A DNA stretch of 64,000 bases from Methanofollis formosanus (GTDB lineage Archaea; Halobacteriota; Methanomicrobia; Methanomicrobiales; Methanofollaceae): contig NZ_CP037968.1 in the NCBI RefSeq assembly GCF_019633745.1, forward strand, positions 310,001-374,000. The letters are read 5' to 3'. Position numbers and translations under genes: made by a program. Shown piece by piece: positions 45,390 to 53,882 of this stretch; the first letter of the stretch is position 1; the number at the start of each line of letters is the position of its first letter. The notes under the pieces were generated by a model. It saw nothing but the letters and a program-made list of their open reading frames with translations, was not told the origin of the DNA and did not search any database.

Positions 45390-45648
45390 GTAACAATCCT
45401 TTTTTTCATGGAATAATTCTGCAACACATGGCAAACCGTAAAGAAATATATCCGCATCCTTGTGTAGCAATCCTTTTTTTCATGGAACAAGTCTGCAACT
45501 ATCATGCAAAGGAGCGTGATACACTAAGCATAGGCAAAGTAGCAATCCTTTTTTTCATGGAACTATTCTGCAGCATCAAGCAGAATAAATTATTGAAGGC
45601 TGGAGAATGGATGTAGCAATCCTTTTTTTCATGGAACAAGTCTGCAAC
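45390..45648 (-). CRISPR. CRISPR array 1 (4 repeats, 3 spacers)
   Basis: 36-nt repeats at 45390-45425, 45464-45499, 45539-45574 and 45613-45648; spacers of 38, 39 and 38 nt. On the minus strand the repeat starts GTTGCAGA and ends GGATTGCTAC. The repeats differ from each other (AATAATTC, AACAAGTC, AACTATTC variants), a sign of age. It shares the repeat of the larger array, so the same Cas6 should process both. A half repeat lies further left at ~45333-45351. Confidence 0.93.
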
Positions 45649-45695
45649 CATATCCAAATGCTCCGAATAAAAATTGGATGTGTTCTGGGGGCCGT

Positions 45696-45929
45696 TCAAT
45701 CGATGACCGTGGGTTGATCTCTCCGCCGGCTGAGCCGATCTTCGTCGATTTCAAGAATACGATCTATCTTCGCCAGGTTCACGAGGAAATGGTGTCCGTC
45801 GGGGAGTTCTAACTCCACAAACCCAAAACATCTCACCACGGTGCCACGGAGAACCCTAATCTCTCCATCGTCAGAATACGTCACCTTAACAGGCTTACCA
45901 ACCTGGTTTTCCAGCAAATCTGTTGCCAT
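45696..45929 (-). CDS. Small Sm-like protein between the CRISPR arrays
   Basis: 77 residues from ATG 45929 with a strong ribosome site (GGAGGT, 7 nt). After a short helix (MATDLLENQ) come five predicted strands, VGKPVKVTYSDDGEIRVLRG, TVVRCFGFVELELPDG and HHFLVNLAKIDRILEID, which is the strand pattern of an Sm/LSm barrel. I cannot confirm Sm motifs by alignment, so the family is an inference. It is transcribed toward array 1, on the cas strand, and lies between two arrays with the same repeat. An RNA-binding role would fit that place. Confidence 0.65.
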   Translation of the reverse strand: MATDLLENQVGKPVKVTYSDDGEIRVLRGTVVRCFGFVELELPDGHHFLVNLAKIDRILEIDEDRLSRRRDQPTVID

Positions 45930-46140
45930 AATCTTTACCTCCAAATCTTATCTGACATCTCTGTCCTGAGAGTGAGAGTCAGGGTATTAAGCCTGTTTAA
46001 CTCACTCTATACTGCCTCGTAGAGGCAGTGAAAGGATATTCTTGCGTGCCGCCAGGATTGATTCTCTCAGTTCTGTGTCCTGAACCCCGTGCCAAAGGAC
46101 AGGACAACCCGGCACCTTTTCGACCAGCCCCCTTTGAGAA
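45930..46140. other. Promoter region of the Sm-like gene and distal end of array 2
   Basis: Contains inverted repeats (CTGCCTCGTAGAGGCAG at 46013-46029; TGTCCT...AGGACA at ~46078-46102). These may be the terminator of the array-2 transcript or part of the Sm-like gene promoter. No other gene is seen. Confidence 0.45.
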
Positions 46141-47076
46141 GTAGCAATCCTTTTTTCATGGAACAAGTCTGCAACTCTGTCGAGAAGACGCTGAAATCTC
46201 GAACTACTACATACCGTAGCAATCCTTTTTTTTCATGGAACAAGTCTGCAACTTTTTTCGGACTTTAGGACGTGAATACAATGGCTAGTAGCAATCCTTT
46301 TTTTCGTGGAACAAGTCTGCAACACGGTACCGGAATCGCACAACGAATTTGCCGCGTCCCTCATTGGATATGGTAGCAATCCTTTTTTTCGTGGAACAAG
46401 TCTGCAACTCGCACGACTCCGGAAACTCTTAGAGAAGACTGAAGCGGAGTAGCAATCCTTTTTTTCGTGGAACAAGTCTGCAACAAATCTTGATGCATTA
46501 TGACGCAAGAGAACCTTTTTGAAGTAGCAATCCTTTTTTTCGTGGAACAAGTCTGCAAATATCTATCTCTCTGAAAAAAGTGATATCATGTCGCAGTAGC
46601 AATCCTTTTTTTCGTGGAACAAGTCTGCAACCCCGTCTTGAAGGTGAATCGCTCGCAGAACTTAGGAAACTGTAGCAATCCTTTTTTTCATGGAACAATT
46701 CTGCAACAAGTATTATGAACTCGCTTTCGATGTGGGCGCAGGGTAGCAATCCTTTTTTTCATGGAACAATTCTGCAACCACTCATAGCACCAGACCAACT
46801 CGGCATCTTCCGGGAACGTAGCAATCCTTTTTTTCATGGAACAATTCTGCAACTATGTCAGCAGAGGCATGAGAACAGCACTCTTTCAGAGTAGCAATCC
46901 TTTTTTTCATGGAACAATTCTGCAACGTATCTCGTTGACATCTATGAACAGTTAGATGAACAGTAGCAATCCTTTTTTTCATGGAACAATTCTGCAACAG
47001 TGCGGATGGAGGAAAGGACGAAAGGTCGCCGACCACCTCGGTAGCAATCCTTTTTTTCATGGAACAATTCTGCAAC
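46141..47076 (-). CRISPR. CRISPR array 2 (13 repeats, 12 spacers)
   Basis: Repeats start at 46141, 46216, 46288, 46373, 46449, 46524, 46596, 46672, 46743, 46818, 46891, 46963 and 47041; spacers are 35-49 nt. Repeat variants form three blocks. The two leftmost have CATGGAACAAGTC and irregular T-runs (35 and 37 nt). The next five have CGTGGAACAAGTC. The six at the right have CATGGAACAATTC and are identical. Homogeneous repeats at the right end put the leader there, with transcription on the minus strand. Open frames here (recurring LFHEKKDCY) are artefacts of the repeat. Confidence 0.97.
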
Positions 47077-47204
47077 AGTATCATATTCTCTCTGAATCCC
47101 CAAATACCTTTCGAAACCCCTCCTTCTCCCCCGCGTATATAAAGCGGGTGAGGATATTGCGGCCCTCGCCTTTCTATACTCACCCGCACCGAGATCAGAG
47201 ACTA
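47077..47204 (-). promoter_or_regulatory. CRISPR leader with TATA box
   Basis: The 128 bp between array 2 and cas2 carry no gene. CTTTATATACG (47134-47144, minus strand) is a good TATA box and would start the pre-crRNA near 47110, about 35 nt before the first repeat. A purine-rich stretch (GGGGGAGAAGGAGGGG) follows the box. Confidence 0.7.
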
Positions 47205-47516
47205 TCATCCTATGATCCTGTAACGTCTCTTCCTGAACCTCTCCTCATCAAAGGGTTTCCCGATCACCACTTTGCGCGAGAGACAACGCTCGCAGAGGGG
47301 GAGGACAAGGACACTATCGGTATCAGTACGTACTTCCCCCTCACGCGGTCTGGTGACCTCGTTCATCGCCTCTGCAATCTGATCAAACCCCGACGAGGAC
47401 ACCTCCCCGAAGAAGACACTCCTCTGGAACCTGACAAGCCCGAAATCCTTGCAAGTCTCGACGACCCTCCTCCTGATACGGGCGTCGGTGAGGTCGTAGA
47501 TCACCCACGCAAACAT
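47205..47516 (-). CDS. cas2: CRISPR-associated protein Cas2
   Basis: 103 residues from ATG 47516, which overlaps the cas1 stop in TGATG; an in-frame GTG lies at 47525. MFAWVIYDLTDARIRRRVVE has the ferredoxin-fold first strand with the conserved Asp of Cas2, then CKDFGLVRFQRSVFFGE. With Cas1 it forms the spacer-integration complex. It is adjacent to the leader, where integration takes place. Confidence 0.93.
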   Translation of the reverse strand: MFAWVIYDLTDARIRRRVVETCKDFGLVRFQRSVFFGEVSSSGFDQIAEAMNEVTRPREGEVRTDTDSVLVLPLCERCLSRKVVIGKPFDEERFRKRRYRIIG

Positions 47517-48514
47517 CAACGCCACCGGTAACGGAAGGGGTGGTAGGGGCGCCCTTCATTCAGGTACCTCACCACATCCCGCATATTCTCAGTGATCGCA
47601 CGGGAGAAGGAAGAAACCCTCCCGCCAAGATCCCGGTCGGCAGTCAGACGGTCAATGACCGTCGCCGCCACCCTGCGGCGAGCATCAGGTGTCAGGTACC
47701 CACGCCCATCAAGATCCGCCGCCCTGATCCGTCTCCTGACCGCCAGCGTGATCACCGCCTGATCGACGACCGGTTGTCTGAACTGCTCGATCACATCGTA
47801 CACAAACGACCGGCGCCCCGCACGATCAGCGTGAAGATACCCAAGAAAAGGATCAAGCCCTGCGATCAGACACGCCCGCTCCACCTCATTGTACAGGATC
47901 CCGTAGCCATAGTTGAGAGAGGCATTGAAGACATCACCGGCAGGCCGGTGCCGGCGGATGCCATGGTAGACCTCTGGACCGATCACCAGACGGAGCGCCG
48001 CGAAGTACCGCCGGGACGCCTCCGCCTCGACCACCCGCATCACCTGTGCCGATTGAGGCAACGACCCCTGACCTGGCATCTTCTCCGCGACTCTCTCGAT
48101 CTTCTTCCCCTCTTCCTTCAACCCCTGATCATTCCGGTTCCTCCCAAGAACCCTGACCAACCCTCCCATATGAGCGATCTTTGCCCTGAGGATCCCCGCG
48201 CAGAACACATACCCCTCGCACCCCATCGACCCAAGGACCTGATTTTTTCTGGTGAGACCTGTCCCGCAAGGCGTGCACGAGACAAACCTGCCCACCGGCA
48301 TCCCGTCCTGCCCAAGCACTGTAATATCGATCCCATGCTCCGCCGCAAGAGCAGCGACCCCCGAGGTAACCGTCGCCGCCCCGGCTATCAGAACCTGCTC
48401 GACCTCGTCAACCGCAAACTCTTCTGTCTCGCCGTCACACTCCACCACGATCCGGTTTGAACACCTCCGCACCACCGTCCCATACCCATTGAGGACAAGA
48501 TGCATCTTTTTCAT
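47516..48514 (-). CDS. cas1: CRISPR-associated integrase Cas1
   Basis: 332 residues from ATG 48514 (an ATG at 48505 with AGGAGG better spaced is also possible). N-terminal beta domain (HLVLNGYGTVVRRCSNRIVV). Catalytic residues are visible in the helical domain: Glu in VVEAEASRRYFAAL, His in FLGYLHADRAGRRSFVYDVI and Asp in the following EQFRQPVVDQAV segment. Complete and probably active. Confidence 0.95.
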   Translation of the reverse strand: MKKMHLVLNGYGTVVRRCSNRIVVECDGETEEFAVDEVEQVLIAGAATVTSGVAALAAEHGIDITVLGQDGMPVGRFVSCTPCGTGLTRKNQVLGSMGCEGYVFCAGILRAKIAHMGGLVRVLGRNRNDQGLKEEGKKIERVAEKMPGQGSLPQSAQVMRVVEAEASRRYFAALRLVIGPEVYHGIRRHRPAGDVFNASLNYGYGILYNEVERACLIAGLDPFLGYLHADRAGRRSFVYDVIEQFRQPVVDQAVITLAVRRRIRAADLDGRGYLTPDARRRVAATVIDRLTADRDLGGRVSSFSRAITENMRDVVRYLNEGRPYHPFRYRWR

Positions 48515-48593
48515 CCCCTCCTCTCCCCCAGGAGACCGCCATAGAACCATCCGTGCACTTTATCCATCCATCTCACCAGAATAATCACCATCA

Positions 48594-49337
48594 ATGAAAA
48601 CCGCAGTCATCGCACCGGTCGGCATGAGCCCTCCGGCAATCAGCACACTCATCGACGGAATAGGAGTCCCAGTCACCGACTGCATCCTCCTCGCCACCAA
48701 AAACCCTGCAGTCCAGGCCTCAGTCGGCCTCCTCACCACCGGCCTGCACCGCCGCTTCCCCTGGATGAGGATCCACCACGAAGTCCTCCCCTTCGAGGAC
48801 ATCGGAACAGAAGAGGAGACCTTCGCCTTCATCACGCAAGCCGCTCGCATCATCAGACAGGAGCAGGAGACCTTCGGATGCGACCACGTCTACCTCTCGA
48901 TCTCAGGCGGACGCAAGAACATGTGCGTCTCCCTCTCCCTCCTCGCCCCCCTTCTCCAGACCGACGGCGTCTTCCATGTCATCAACACCGAGATCAACGT
49001 GGTCAACACCCGCCTCGAACACCTCCGTAAGGATATCGAAGCGTTCGCCACCGCTGACGACGACGAGCGTAACCGCCTCTACGAGGAAAAATCCACCGAA
49101 TACGACCACCTCCTCTTCCCGCCGCGTGACACCTATGAGGTGATCAGGATCCCGACCCTCCCCTACCCCCCCGACCACCTCCACCACCTTATTCTCGGCC
49201 TCACCACCGGTGAAGCACTCACCTCAGACGAACGCGACCTCCTCGCCAGACACGGCATCCTTGAACCAGGCCGCTCGTCAACGGTCCTCACTCCATATGG
49301 GGAACGGTTCCTTGCCGCCTTCCTTGGGCGCCCCTGA
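48594..49337 (+). CDS. NE0113-like CARF protein with C-terminal winged helix
   Basis: 247 residues. The N-terminus (AVIAPVGMSPPAISTLIDG) and the ligand loop YLSISGGRKNMCVSLSLL (Ser104-Gly-Gly-Arg-Lys108) fit CARF proteins of the NE0113 type. The last ~50 residues (LTSDERDLLARHGILEPGRS, STVLTPYGERFL) look like a winged helix. No HEPN or PD-(D/E)XK part is seen. It may be a cOA-responsive regulator or a ring nuclease. It is the only plus-strand gene in the locus, divergent from cas1 (80 bp), and its 3' end overlaps cas6 tail to tail by 60 bp. Confidence 0.8.
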   Translation: MKTAVIAPVGMSPPAISTLIDGIGVPVTDCILLATKNPAVQASVGLLTTGLHRRFPWMRIHHEVLPFEDIGTEEETFAFITQAARIIRQEQETFGCDHVYLSISGGRKNMCVSLSLLAPLLQTDGVFHVINTEINVVNTRLEHLRKDIEAFATADDDERNRLYEEKSTEYDHLLFPPRDTYEVIRIPTLPYPPDHLHHLILGLTTGEALTSDERDLLARHGILEPGRSSTVLTPYGERFLAAFLGRP

Positions 49338-50003
49338 CCCTTTTTTCAGTGGCGGGATCGGCTTCACCGCTCCAAACCCCCGAGAGACCCCCTTCCCCAG
49401 ACCGAAATATTCCGGAATGGCAAAATTTACCCTGAACTCCCCGACAAACCCAGTCATCCCGATCCCCTTGTAGGTGACCGGCACCTGCTCCAGGTGCGTG
49501 GCCGCTCTCAACCTCTGGTCGACGACACACCCAAGGCCCTTTGCCATCGAGAGCACATTGCCGACAAGGATACGGTTGATCAGGTCCTTCTTCTCAGGCC
49601 AGGTCTCCGCCTTCTGGTACCGCTCATAGTTTTTCTCATTCAGCGCCAACCATGGCGTCACAAACCGGTAATGCCACATCCCACGAGTGGGATGGAGGCC
49701 GACCTCCTGCTCATAGGCCACCCGCCTCGTCACCTGATAGGTCTCGTTGCCAAGACTGAGTTCGGCGATCGACCCCCCGATCTCGCGCAACGTCTCCGCC
49801 CCCTCCTCGATCCCGAGGACCGCCGGCGTCCCCTCGACCACCCGATACTGCACGCGAGGATACGTATACAACAGAGCCGGGGCATGATGATGGAGGATCG
49901 GGCGGTCAGGATACATCCCCGCCACATACCCTCTCAGGTGAGTGGCATCTTTTGTCACCGGCCGATCAGTCTCCAGGACCAGATAACAGGTCTTCAGTTT
50001 CAT
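49278..50003 (-). CDS. cas6: CRISPR RNA endonuclease Cas6
   Basis: 241 residues of the RAMP superfamily. The C-terminal Gly-rich loop IPEYFGLGKGVSRGFGAVKP is diagnostic, and GMTGFVGEFRVNF is the strand before it. His residues near the N-terminal half (ILHHHAPALLY, GMWHYRF) are candidates for catalysis. It cuts pre-crRNA in the repeats of both arrays. The stop lies inside the CARF-winged-helix gene of the opposite strand. Confidence 0.9.
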   Translation of the reverse strand: MKLKTCYLVLETDRPVTKDATHLRGYVAGMYPDRPILHHHAPALLYTYPRVQYRVVEGTPAVLGIEEGAETLREIGGSIAELSLGNETYQVTRRVAYEQEVGLHPTRGMWHYRFVTPWLALNEKNYERYQKAETWPEKKDLINRILVGNVLSMAKGLGCVVDQRLRAATHLEQVPVTYKGIGMTGFVGEFRVNFAIPEYFGLGKGVSRGFGAVKPIPPLKKGSGAPKEGGKEPFPIWSEDR

Positions 50004-50005
50004 AG

Positions 50006-50515
50006 TTACTCCAGTGCATCTGCTCCCACCTGCTCGCGAAGGACACGCGTATATGCCGGCGAGAGCCTCTGCTCACGCAGATGTTCAGTCCCCGAGATCC
50101 CGATCCCGTCCACGCCCCGCCTGGCCTCGACAAGAGAGAGAGGGACCTGGTGGAGAGCGGCAACGATCACCGCCGCCGCGGTCATCGACTTGGTCCCTGA
50201 GGTATAATCGATCGCCTTTCTCCCGGCAACCCCCTTCACCGCTGCGTCCATCACCTCGATACAGGCGGCGAGATCGTCGACATCGGGCAGGACCACAGAG
50301 TTGAAAGGAGGGAGCACCTCACCGGTCATCTCCTGATACTCCTCCGCAATCCCCCTCACCGTCGCCGCGCTCTGATCAGACCCAAAGAAGACCACCTCCC
50401 CTGGTCGGTGACAAGCGACGGAATATGCCAGGCCATGAGCAATGGAAGCCCTCCCGGTTCTGGGGTCAGGCCTGCCAGTCCCGACCGTCATGAAGAGCGT
50501 CACCACCGCACCCAC
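50006..50515 (-). CDS. Standalone CARF-domain protein of the type III-A operon
   Basis: 169 residues with GTG start (50515), overlapping csm5; ATG 50491 is an alternative. FMTVGTGRPDPRTGRASIAH binds the first loop, VVFFGSDQSAATVRGI the second, and AIDYTSGTKSMTAAAVIVAA carries the ligand signature Asp-Tyr-Thr-Ser-Gly-Thr-Lys. It resembles the N-terminal sensory half of Csm6/TIGR02710 proteins without the nuclease half. Options are a ring nuclease that destroys cOA, or a sensor subunit acting on another protein. Confidence 0.82.
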   Translation of the reverse strand: MGAVVTLFMTVGTGRPDPRTGRASIAHGLAYSVACHRPGEVVFFGSDQSAATVRGIAEEYQEMTGEVLPPFNSVVLPDVDDLAACIEVMDAAVKGVAGRKAIDYTSGTKSMTAAAVIVAALHQVPLSLVEARRGVDGIGISGTEHLREQRLSPAYTRVLREQVGADALE

Positions 50516-51681
50516 CCCATCGGAGAATGATTGAGGGTAAACTCAAGGGTCTTTGGATATGGCAACTCAAGCCTCCCCCCAGAAAGAGCACGCCTGTACT
50601 TCCCGAGACGCTGCTCCGTGACAATCTCCAGAGCAAGGTCGGGATCCCTCTCCTCAACGAGGTTGAAGAGCGTCTGATAGATCGTGCCGACGCCAAACCC
50701 GATCCTGAACATGTCAGTCTTCTGGTGCTCAGCCTCGATCATCTCAAGCCCCTTCCTGCAATCTGGATCATTCCCGCGTTCTACGAGGGCCCGCTCCTTC
50801 GTGAGCGCGGCATCCACAAACCGCCGCATCGCCTTCTTGATATGAGCAACGACCTTCTCCTCTGCCGCCGCCAGGTCGTCAAGGTCATGGGCCGTGATCC
50901 CGAGCACCCCGAGCCGGTCTGAAAGCCGGTCGAGATCCCGACGACGCAACGCCCCCTGGATCGCCGGCGAAAGCGTAATCTCACACTCATACTCCCCGAT
51001 CACCGTTTCAGCATGAGTGAGAAACGGCTTTCTGGTAAAACCCCTGGTGCCAAGAGACATCGTCTCGATGCCGTCCAGCCGCAGGATCTGTTTGAGCCCC
51101 TTAGAGGCCTGGACTGCATGGGCGTCAGAGACCTGGAGAAACTTGAGAAGATCGTATTTGGGGTCTCGATCAGGTCTCCCATTCCTCCCGCACTTCGTCG
51201 AGAAGATCTGGTTCTCATACCCCTTCCCGATCCGCTCTTTCATCCTCCTGTCGCCAGTGGAGAGATCACGCCTGATGGCCTCGATGAATTCCGGGTCGTT
51301 CCGTGCCACATCCCAGAGCAGAGCCGTCCTGATCGCACCCTTGATACTCGAACCAGGGAGATAGGGTTCGTCAAAACCGGTCTTAATACACTCCCTGACC
51401 TCGCGGATCCCATGGACCGCCACCCCATACCGGTTCCTGAGCCCATACCGAGCGATCCCCTCACGTTCTCCAGGAAGGAGAAAACGGTCGAGATTGAACC
51501 GCTCGCCGTTCAACTCGATCTCCATGAAAAATGCATCTTTCCGCGCCTCAGGGAGGGCCCGGTACATCTGCTCAGACGAGACCCGGTTCACCGTGCCGCC
51601 CACAGCAAAGAACTCGCTGGGGCCGTATCTCTGGCCGGTCCCGATGTGGACCGGCGTCTTCGTCTTCAGTATGAGTTTCAC
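50500..51681 (-). CDS. csm5: Type III-A RAMP protein Csm5
   Basis: 393 residues. MKLILKTKTPVHIGTGQRYG is the classical RAMP start and EPYLPGSSIKGAIRTALLWD the Gly-rich loop with the Csm5/Cmr6-type helix. Csm5 caps the 3' side of the crRNA in the Csm complex. The start overlaps the csm4 stop (ATGA) and the end overlaps the CARF gene. Confidence 0.93.
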   Translation of the reverse strand: MKLILKTKTPVHIGTGQRYGPSEFFAVGGTVNRVSSEQMYRALPEARKDAFFMEIELNGERFNLDRFLLPGEREGIARYGLRNRYGVAVHGIREVRECIKTGFDEPYLPGSSIKGAIRTALLWDVARNDPEFIEAIRRDLSTGDRRMKERIGKGYENQIFSTKCGRNGRPDRDPKYDLLKFLQVSDAHAVQASKGLKQILRLDGIETMSLGTRGFTRKPFLTHAETVIGEYECEITLSPAIQGALRRRDLDRLSDRLGVLGITAHDLDDLAAAEEKVVAHIKKAMRRFVDAALTKERALVERGNDPDCRKGLEMIEAEHQKTDMFRIGFGVGTIYQTLFNLVEERDPDLALEIVTEQRLGKYRRALSGGRLELPYPKTLEFTLNHSPMGWVRW

Positions 51682-52601
51682 TCAGACCACCTGAACGGCA
51701 CCGGGAACGCCATCCCATATTCGACCACCGGTACGTCGTCGCGCACCGCCTCGATAGATCCGTAGAACTCGTCACCGAGATCCTTGAAGACAGACCCCTC
51801 CTTCAGAGTGAGCACCGACTTCTTCACCTTCCCGTCTCCTGACCGTCCCCTCACCGGCACGATCTCATAATACACCTCACCGCCAAACGCGCTGATGTCG
51901 CCGGGAATAAACCTGGAGAGCGTCAGGAGATGGTCCTCCCTCCCGGCAGGCAGGAAGTCCACCTCACCGAAAGAGAGATCAAACGCCCCCATCCCCGCCG
52001 AAATTCTGCCGCCGATCCCTCGGTCGGCAAGGAACCTGAGTGCTGCACCCACCTCTGACTCAAATGCCCTCTTCTTGATGTCAAGAAGGAAATAGATCCC
52101 GGCATTCTCGAAATATCCCCCCTCAGAAGAGAAGAACGCCTCCGAAGAGGAACCCATCCGGTTTATCCGGTTATGAGGACGCTGATACTCATGGATCATG
52201 AAATCCTCATCATCTCCCTCCCAGACCAGCCCGCACCGTTCATTCAGGGAGTCCATCCTGCCGATAACGTCGAGGGCCGAGCACCGCCCGGTTGCCCAGG
52301 CCTTGAAGAGGGATGCATCGATGTAGTGCATACGCCTATAGTCTTTGACCCTGTCCATGACCTCCTCAGGGACCAGGGGAAGAGGGAGGATCGGAGGAGG
52401 CAGGAAATGCCGCGTCCGATCGCCCCTGACATATGGGAACCCTGACGTGAGCAGGAATGGCGGTTCGGTCTCGAAAGCCTCGATCATCTCCCCCACCGGC
52501 CCGCCCAGTTCTGCCATCGCCGAGCAGATCGCACCAAAGATGGTATGCGATGGGATTTCAGCCGGGAAGCCAGACCGTGGCGTCAGATACACCGCACGCA
52601 T
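51678..52601 (-). CDS. csm4: Type III-A RAMP protein Csm4
   Basis: 307 residues from ATG 52601; the longer frame to 52721 lies inside csm3. Begins MRAVYLTPRSGFPAEIPSHT-IFGAICSAM, a Csm4 start. The C-terminal half has GIGGRISAGMGAFDLSFGEV, a RAMP Gly-rich loop. Csm4 binds the 5' handle of crRNA and anchors Cas10. Confidence 0.92.
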   Translation of the reverse strand: MRAVYLTPRSGFPAEIPSHTIFGAICSAMAELGGPVGEMIEAFETEPPFLLTSGFPYVRGDRTRHFLPPPILPLPLVPEEVMDRVKDYRRMHYIDASLFKAWATGRCSALDVIGRMDSLNERCGLVWEGDDEDFMIHEYQRPHNRINRMGSSSEAFFSSEGGYFENAGIYFLLDIKKRAFESEVGAALRFLADRGIGGRISAGMGAFDLSFGEVDFLPAGREDHLLTLSRFIPGDISAFGGEVYYEIVPVRGRSGDGKVKKSVLTLKEGSVFKDLGDEFYGSIEAVRDDVPVVEYGMAFPVPFRWSE

Positions 52602-52614
52602 ATCGCCCGCTCCC

Positions 52615-53370
52615 TCATGTCCTCTTCTCTCTGAGAGCCCTGAGGATGGCGCGAGGAGTCGTCGCCTCAACAAACCGGTCGTCGGGCGTCCAGTCGTCCC
52701 CTGACCGATAGGACCCGGCATTCTTCCATCCTACAGAGATCTTCTCGAACGCCACCTTCCCATATCCACGCGACCCCGCCTTGCCAAGATAGGTGTCCTC
52801 GACGAGGGAGAGCGCCTCAAAAAGATATGCAAGCCGTGCCTCGTCCTCCTCGCTATAGACCGAGAAGACCATCTCAAAATCAAAGGCCGACCCGGCAGGA
52901 ACCCGCTCGATGAACCTGGGTTTTGCCACCGAGTTGATCCGGTTCAGATAATTTTCACCCTTGATCTCAGTCCCATGAACGATCCCCTCTCTCTCTTCCC
53001 ACTGTGTCTGAGTCTCTCTGTCTGGGAAGGCGTCCCTGATGATCAGCCTCGTCGGCCCGGACTCTCTGCCGTCTCGCGGATTGTCCTTTGCCCCCCGGCC
53101 AAAGACGATACAGAGGTCGCAGTCGTCTTCATCACAGGTATGTGGGCTCCCGTCTCTCGTGAGCCACTGGTCGCTGTACTTCAACTCAAGGGAGGACCGC
53201 ATCTTCCCCTTCAGTGAGGACCCAGGGACAATCGGGACATTCCTGATCCGGTCGAGGATCACCGGCTGATCAGCCCCGCCGATCCCGAGGCTGTCACTAC
53301 TCCCTCCGATGTGCAGGCCGGTCAGACACGAAATTTTTCCAGAGATCTGATAATTTTTCAGGAACTGCAT
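52615..53370 (-). CDS. csm3: Type III-A backbone RAMP nuclease Csm3
   Basis: 251 residues. GLHIGGSSDSLGIGGADQPV places Asp34 at the target-RNA cleavage position. VPIVPGSSLKGKMRSSLE is the conserved loop. A CDEDDCDLC cluster (residues ~79-87) fits the zinc site of Csm3. Expected to cut target RNA at 6-nt intervals. It starts one base after the csm2 frame ends. Confidence 0.95.
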   Translation of the reverse strand: MQFLKNYQISGKISCLTGLHIGGSSDSLGIGGADQPVILDRIRNVPIVPGSSLKGKMRSSLELKYSDQWLTRDGSPHTCDEDDCDLCIVFGRGAKDNPRDGRESGPTRLIIRDAFPDRETQTQWEEREGIVHGTEIKGENYLNRINSVAKPRFIERVPAGSAFDFEMVFSVYSEEDEARLAYLFEALSLVEDTYLGKAGSRGYGKVAFEKISVGWKNAGSYRSGDDWTPDDRFVEATTPRAILRALREKRT

Positions 53371-53880
53371 TCACGCTCTCTCCTTGTGGTAGTATTTATG
53401 ATAGGCAACAATCGATTCAAGCAGGTAGACAAAGGTCTTGTAGTTGGCTTTTTTCTGTACGTCATCCCCGACCGGCACCTTCTGCATCGCAACAGTGACC
53501 AGGGTATAGAAGTCCTGGGGGATCAGATCGCGGCCCTTTGCATAGGCAAGCAACGGCCTGATCATGTAAAATTCGGCCTCAACGTCTGGCCACGCCCTGT
53601 CGGTAAGAGTATTCTCGATCTTTTTGACGACGCCAAATAACCGCCTGAGCTGACTTGGTTTGAGTGAGCCGAAGTCCTTTGCGGCTCTCTCAGCAATACC
53701 GTCCTCTCTGGCGATCTCGTCGACGGTGATCTCGTTCAGGGAGGTGACCCCCTGAATTTTTTTGATATATTCTTTCTCTCCTCGTGGGGCGTCTCTTCTC
53801 CCAGGACCTCCATAGGAAGAGCGGCCGCCTGTACGTTCTGTCGAATTATTCCTTCCCTGATTGTTGTTGTAATATCCCAT
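53371..53880 (-). CDS. csm2: Type III-A small subunit Csm2
   Basis: 169 residues from ATG 53880. A disordered Asn/Gly/Arg-rich head (YYNNNQGRNNSTERTGGRSS) precedes the helical Csm2 core (SLKPSQLRRLFGVVKKIENT ... FYMIRPLLAYAKGRDL ... FVYLLESIVAYHKYYHKE). The arginine-rich head is longer than usual and could bind RNA. The gene fits tightly between cas10 and csm3. Confidence 0.9.
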   Translation of the reverse strand: MGYYNNNQGRNNSTERTGGRSSYGGPGRRDAPRGEKEYIKKIQGVTSLNEITVDEIAREDGIAERAAKDFGSLKPSQLRRLFGVVKKIENTLTDRAWPDVEAEFYMIRPLLAYAKGRDLIPQDFYTLVTVAMQKVPVGDDVQKKANYKTFVYLLESIVAYHKYYHKERA

Positions 53881-53882
53881 CT

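Noticed and set aside
46233-47208. Minus-strand open frames with recurring LFHEKKDCY and CSMKKRIAT segments
   Set aside because: They are translations of the CRISPR repeats; the period equals repeat plus spacer and no gene signals are present.
47205-48514. Reverse-transcriptase fusion or retron near cas1
   Set aside because: No YxDD motif or msr/msd-like structure is present; cas1 is of ordinary length.
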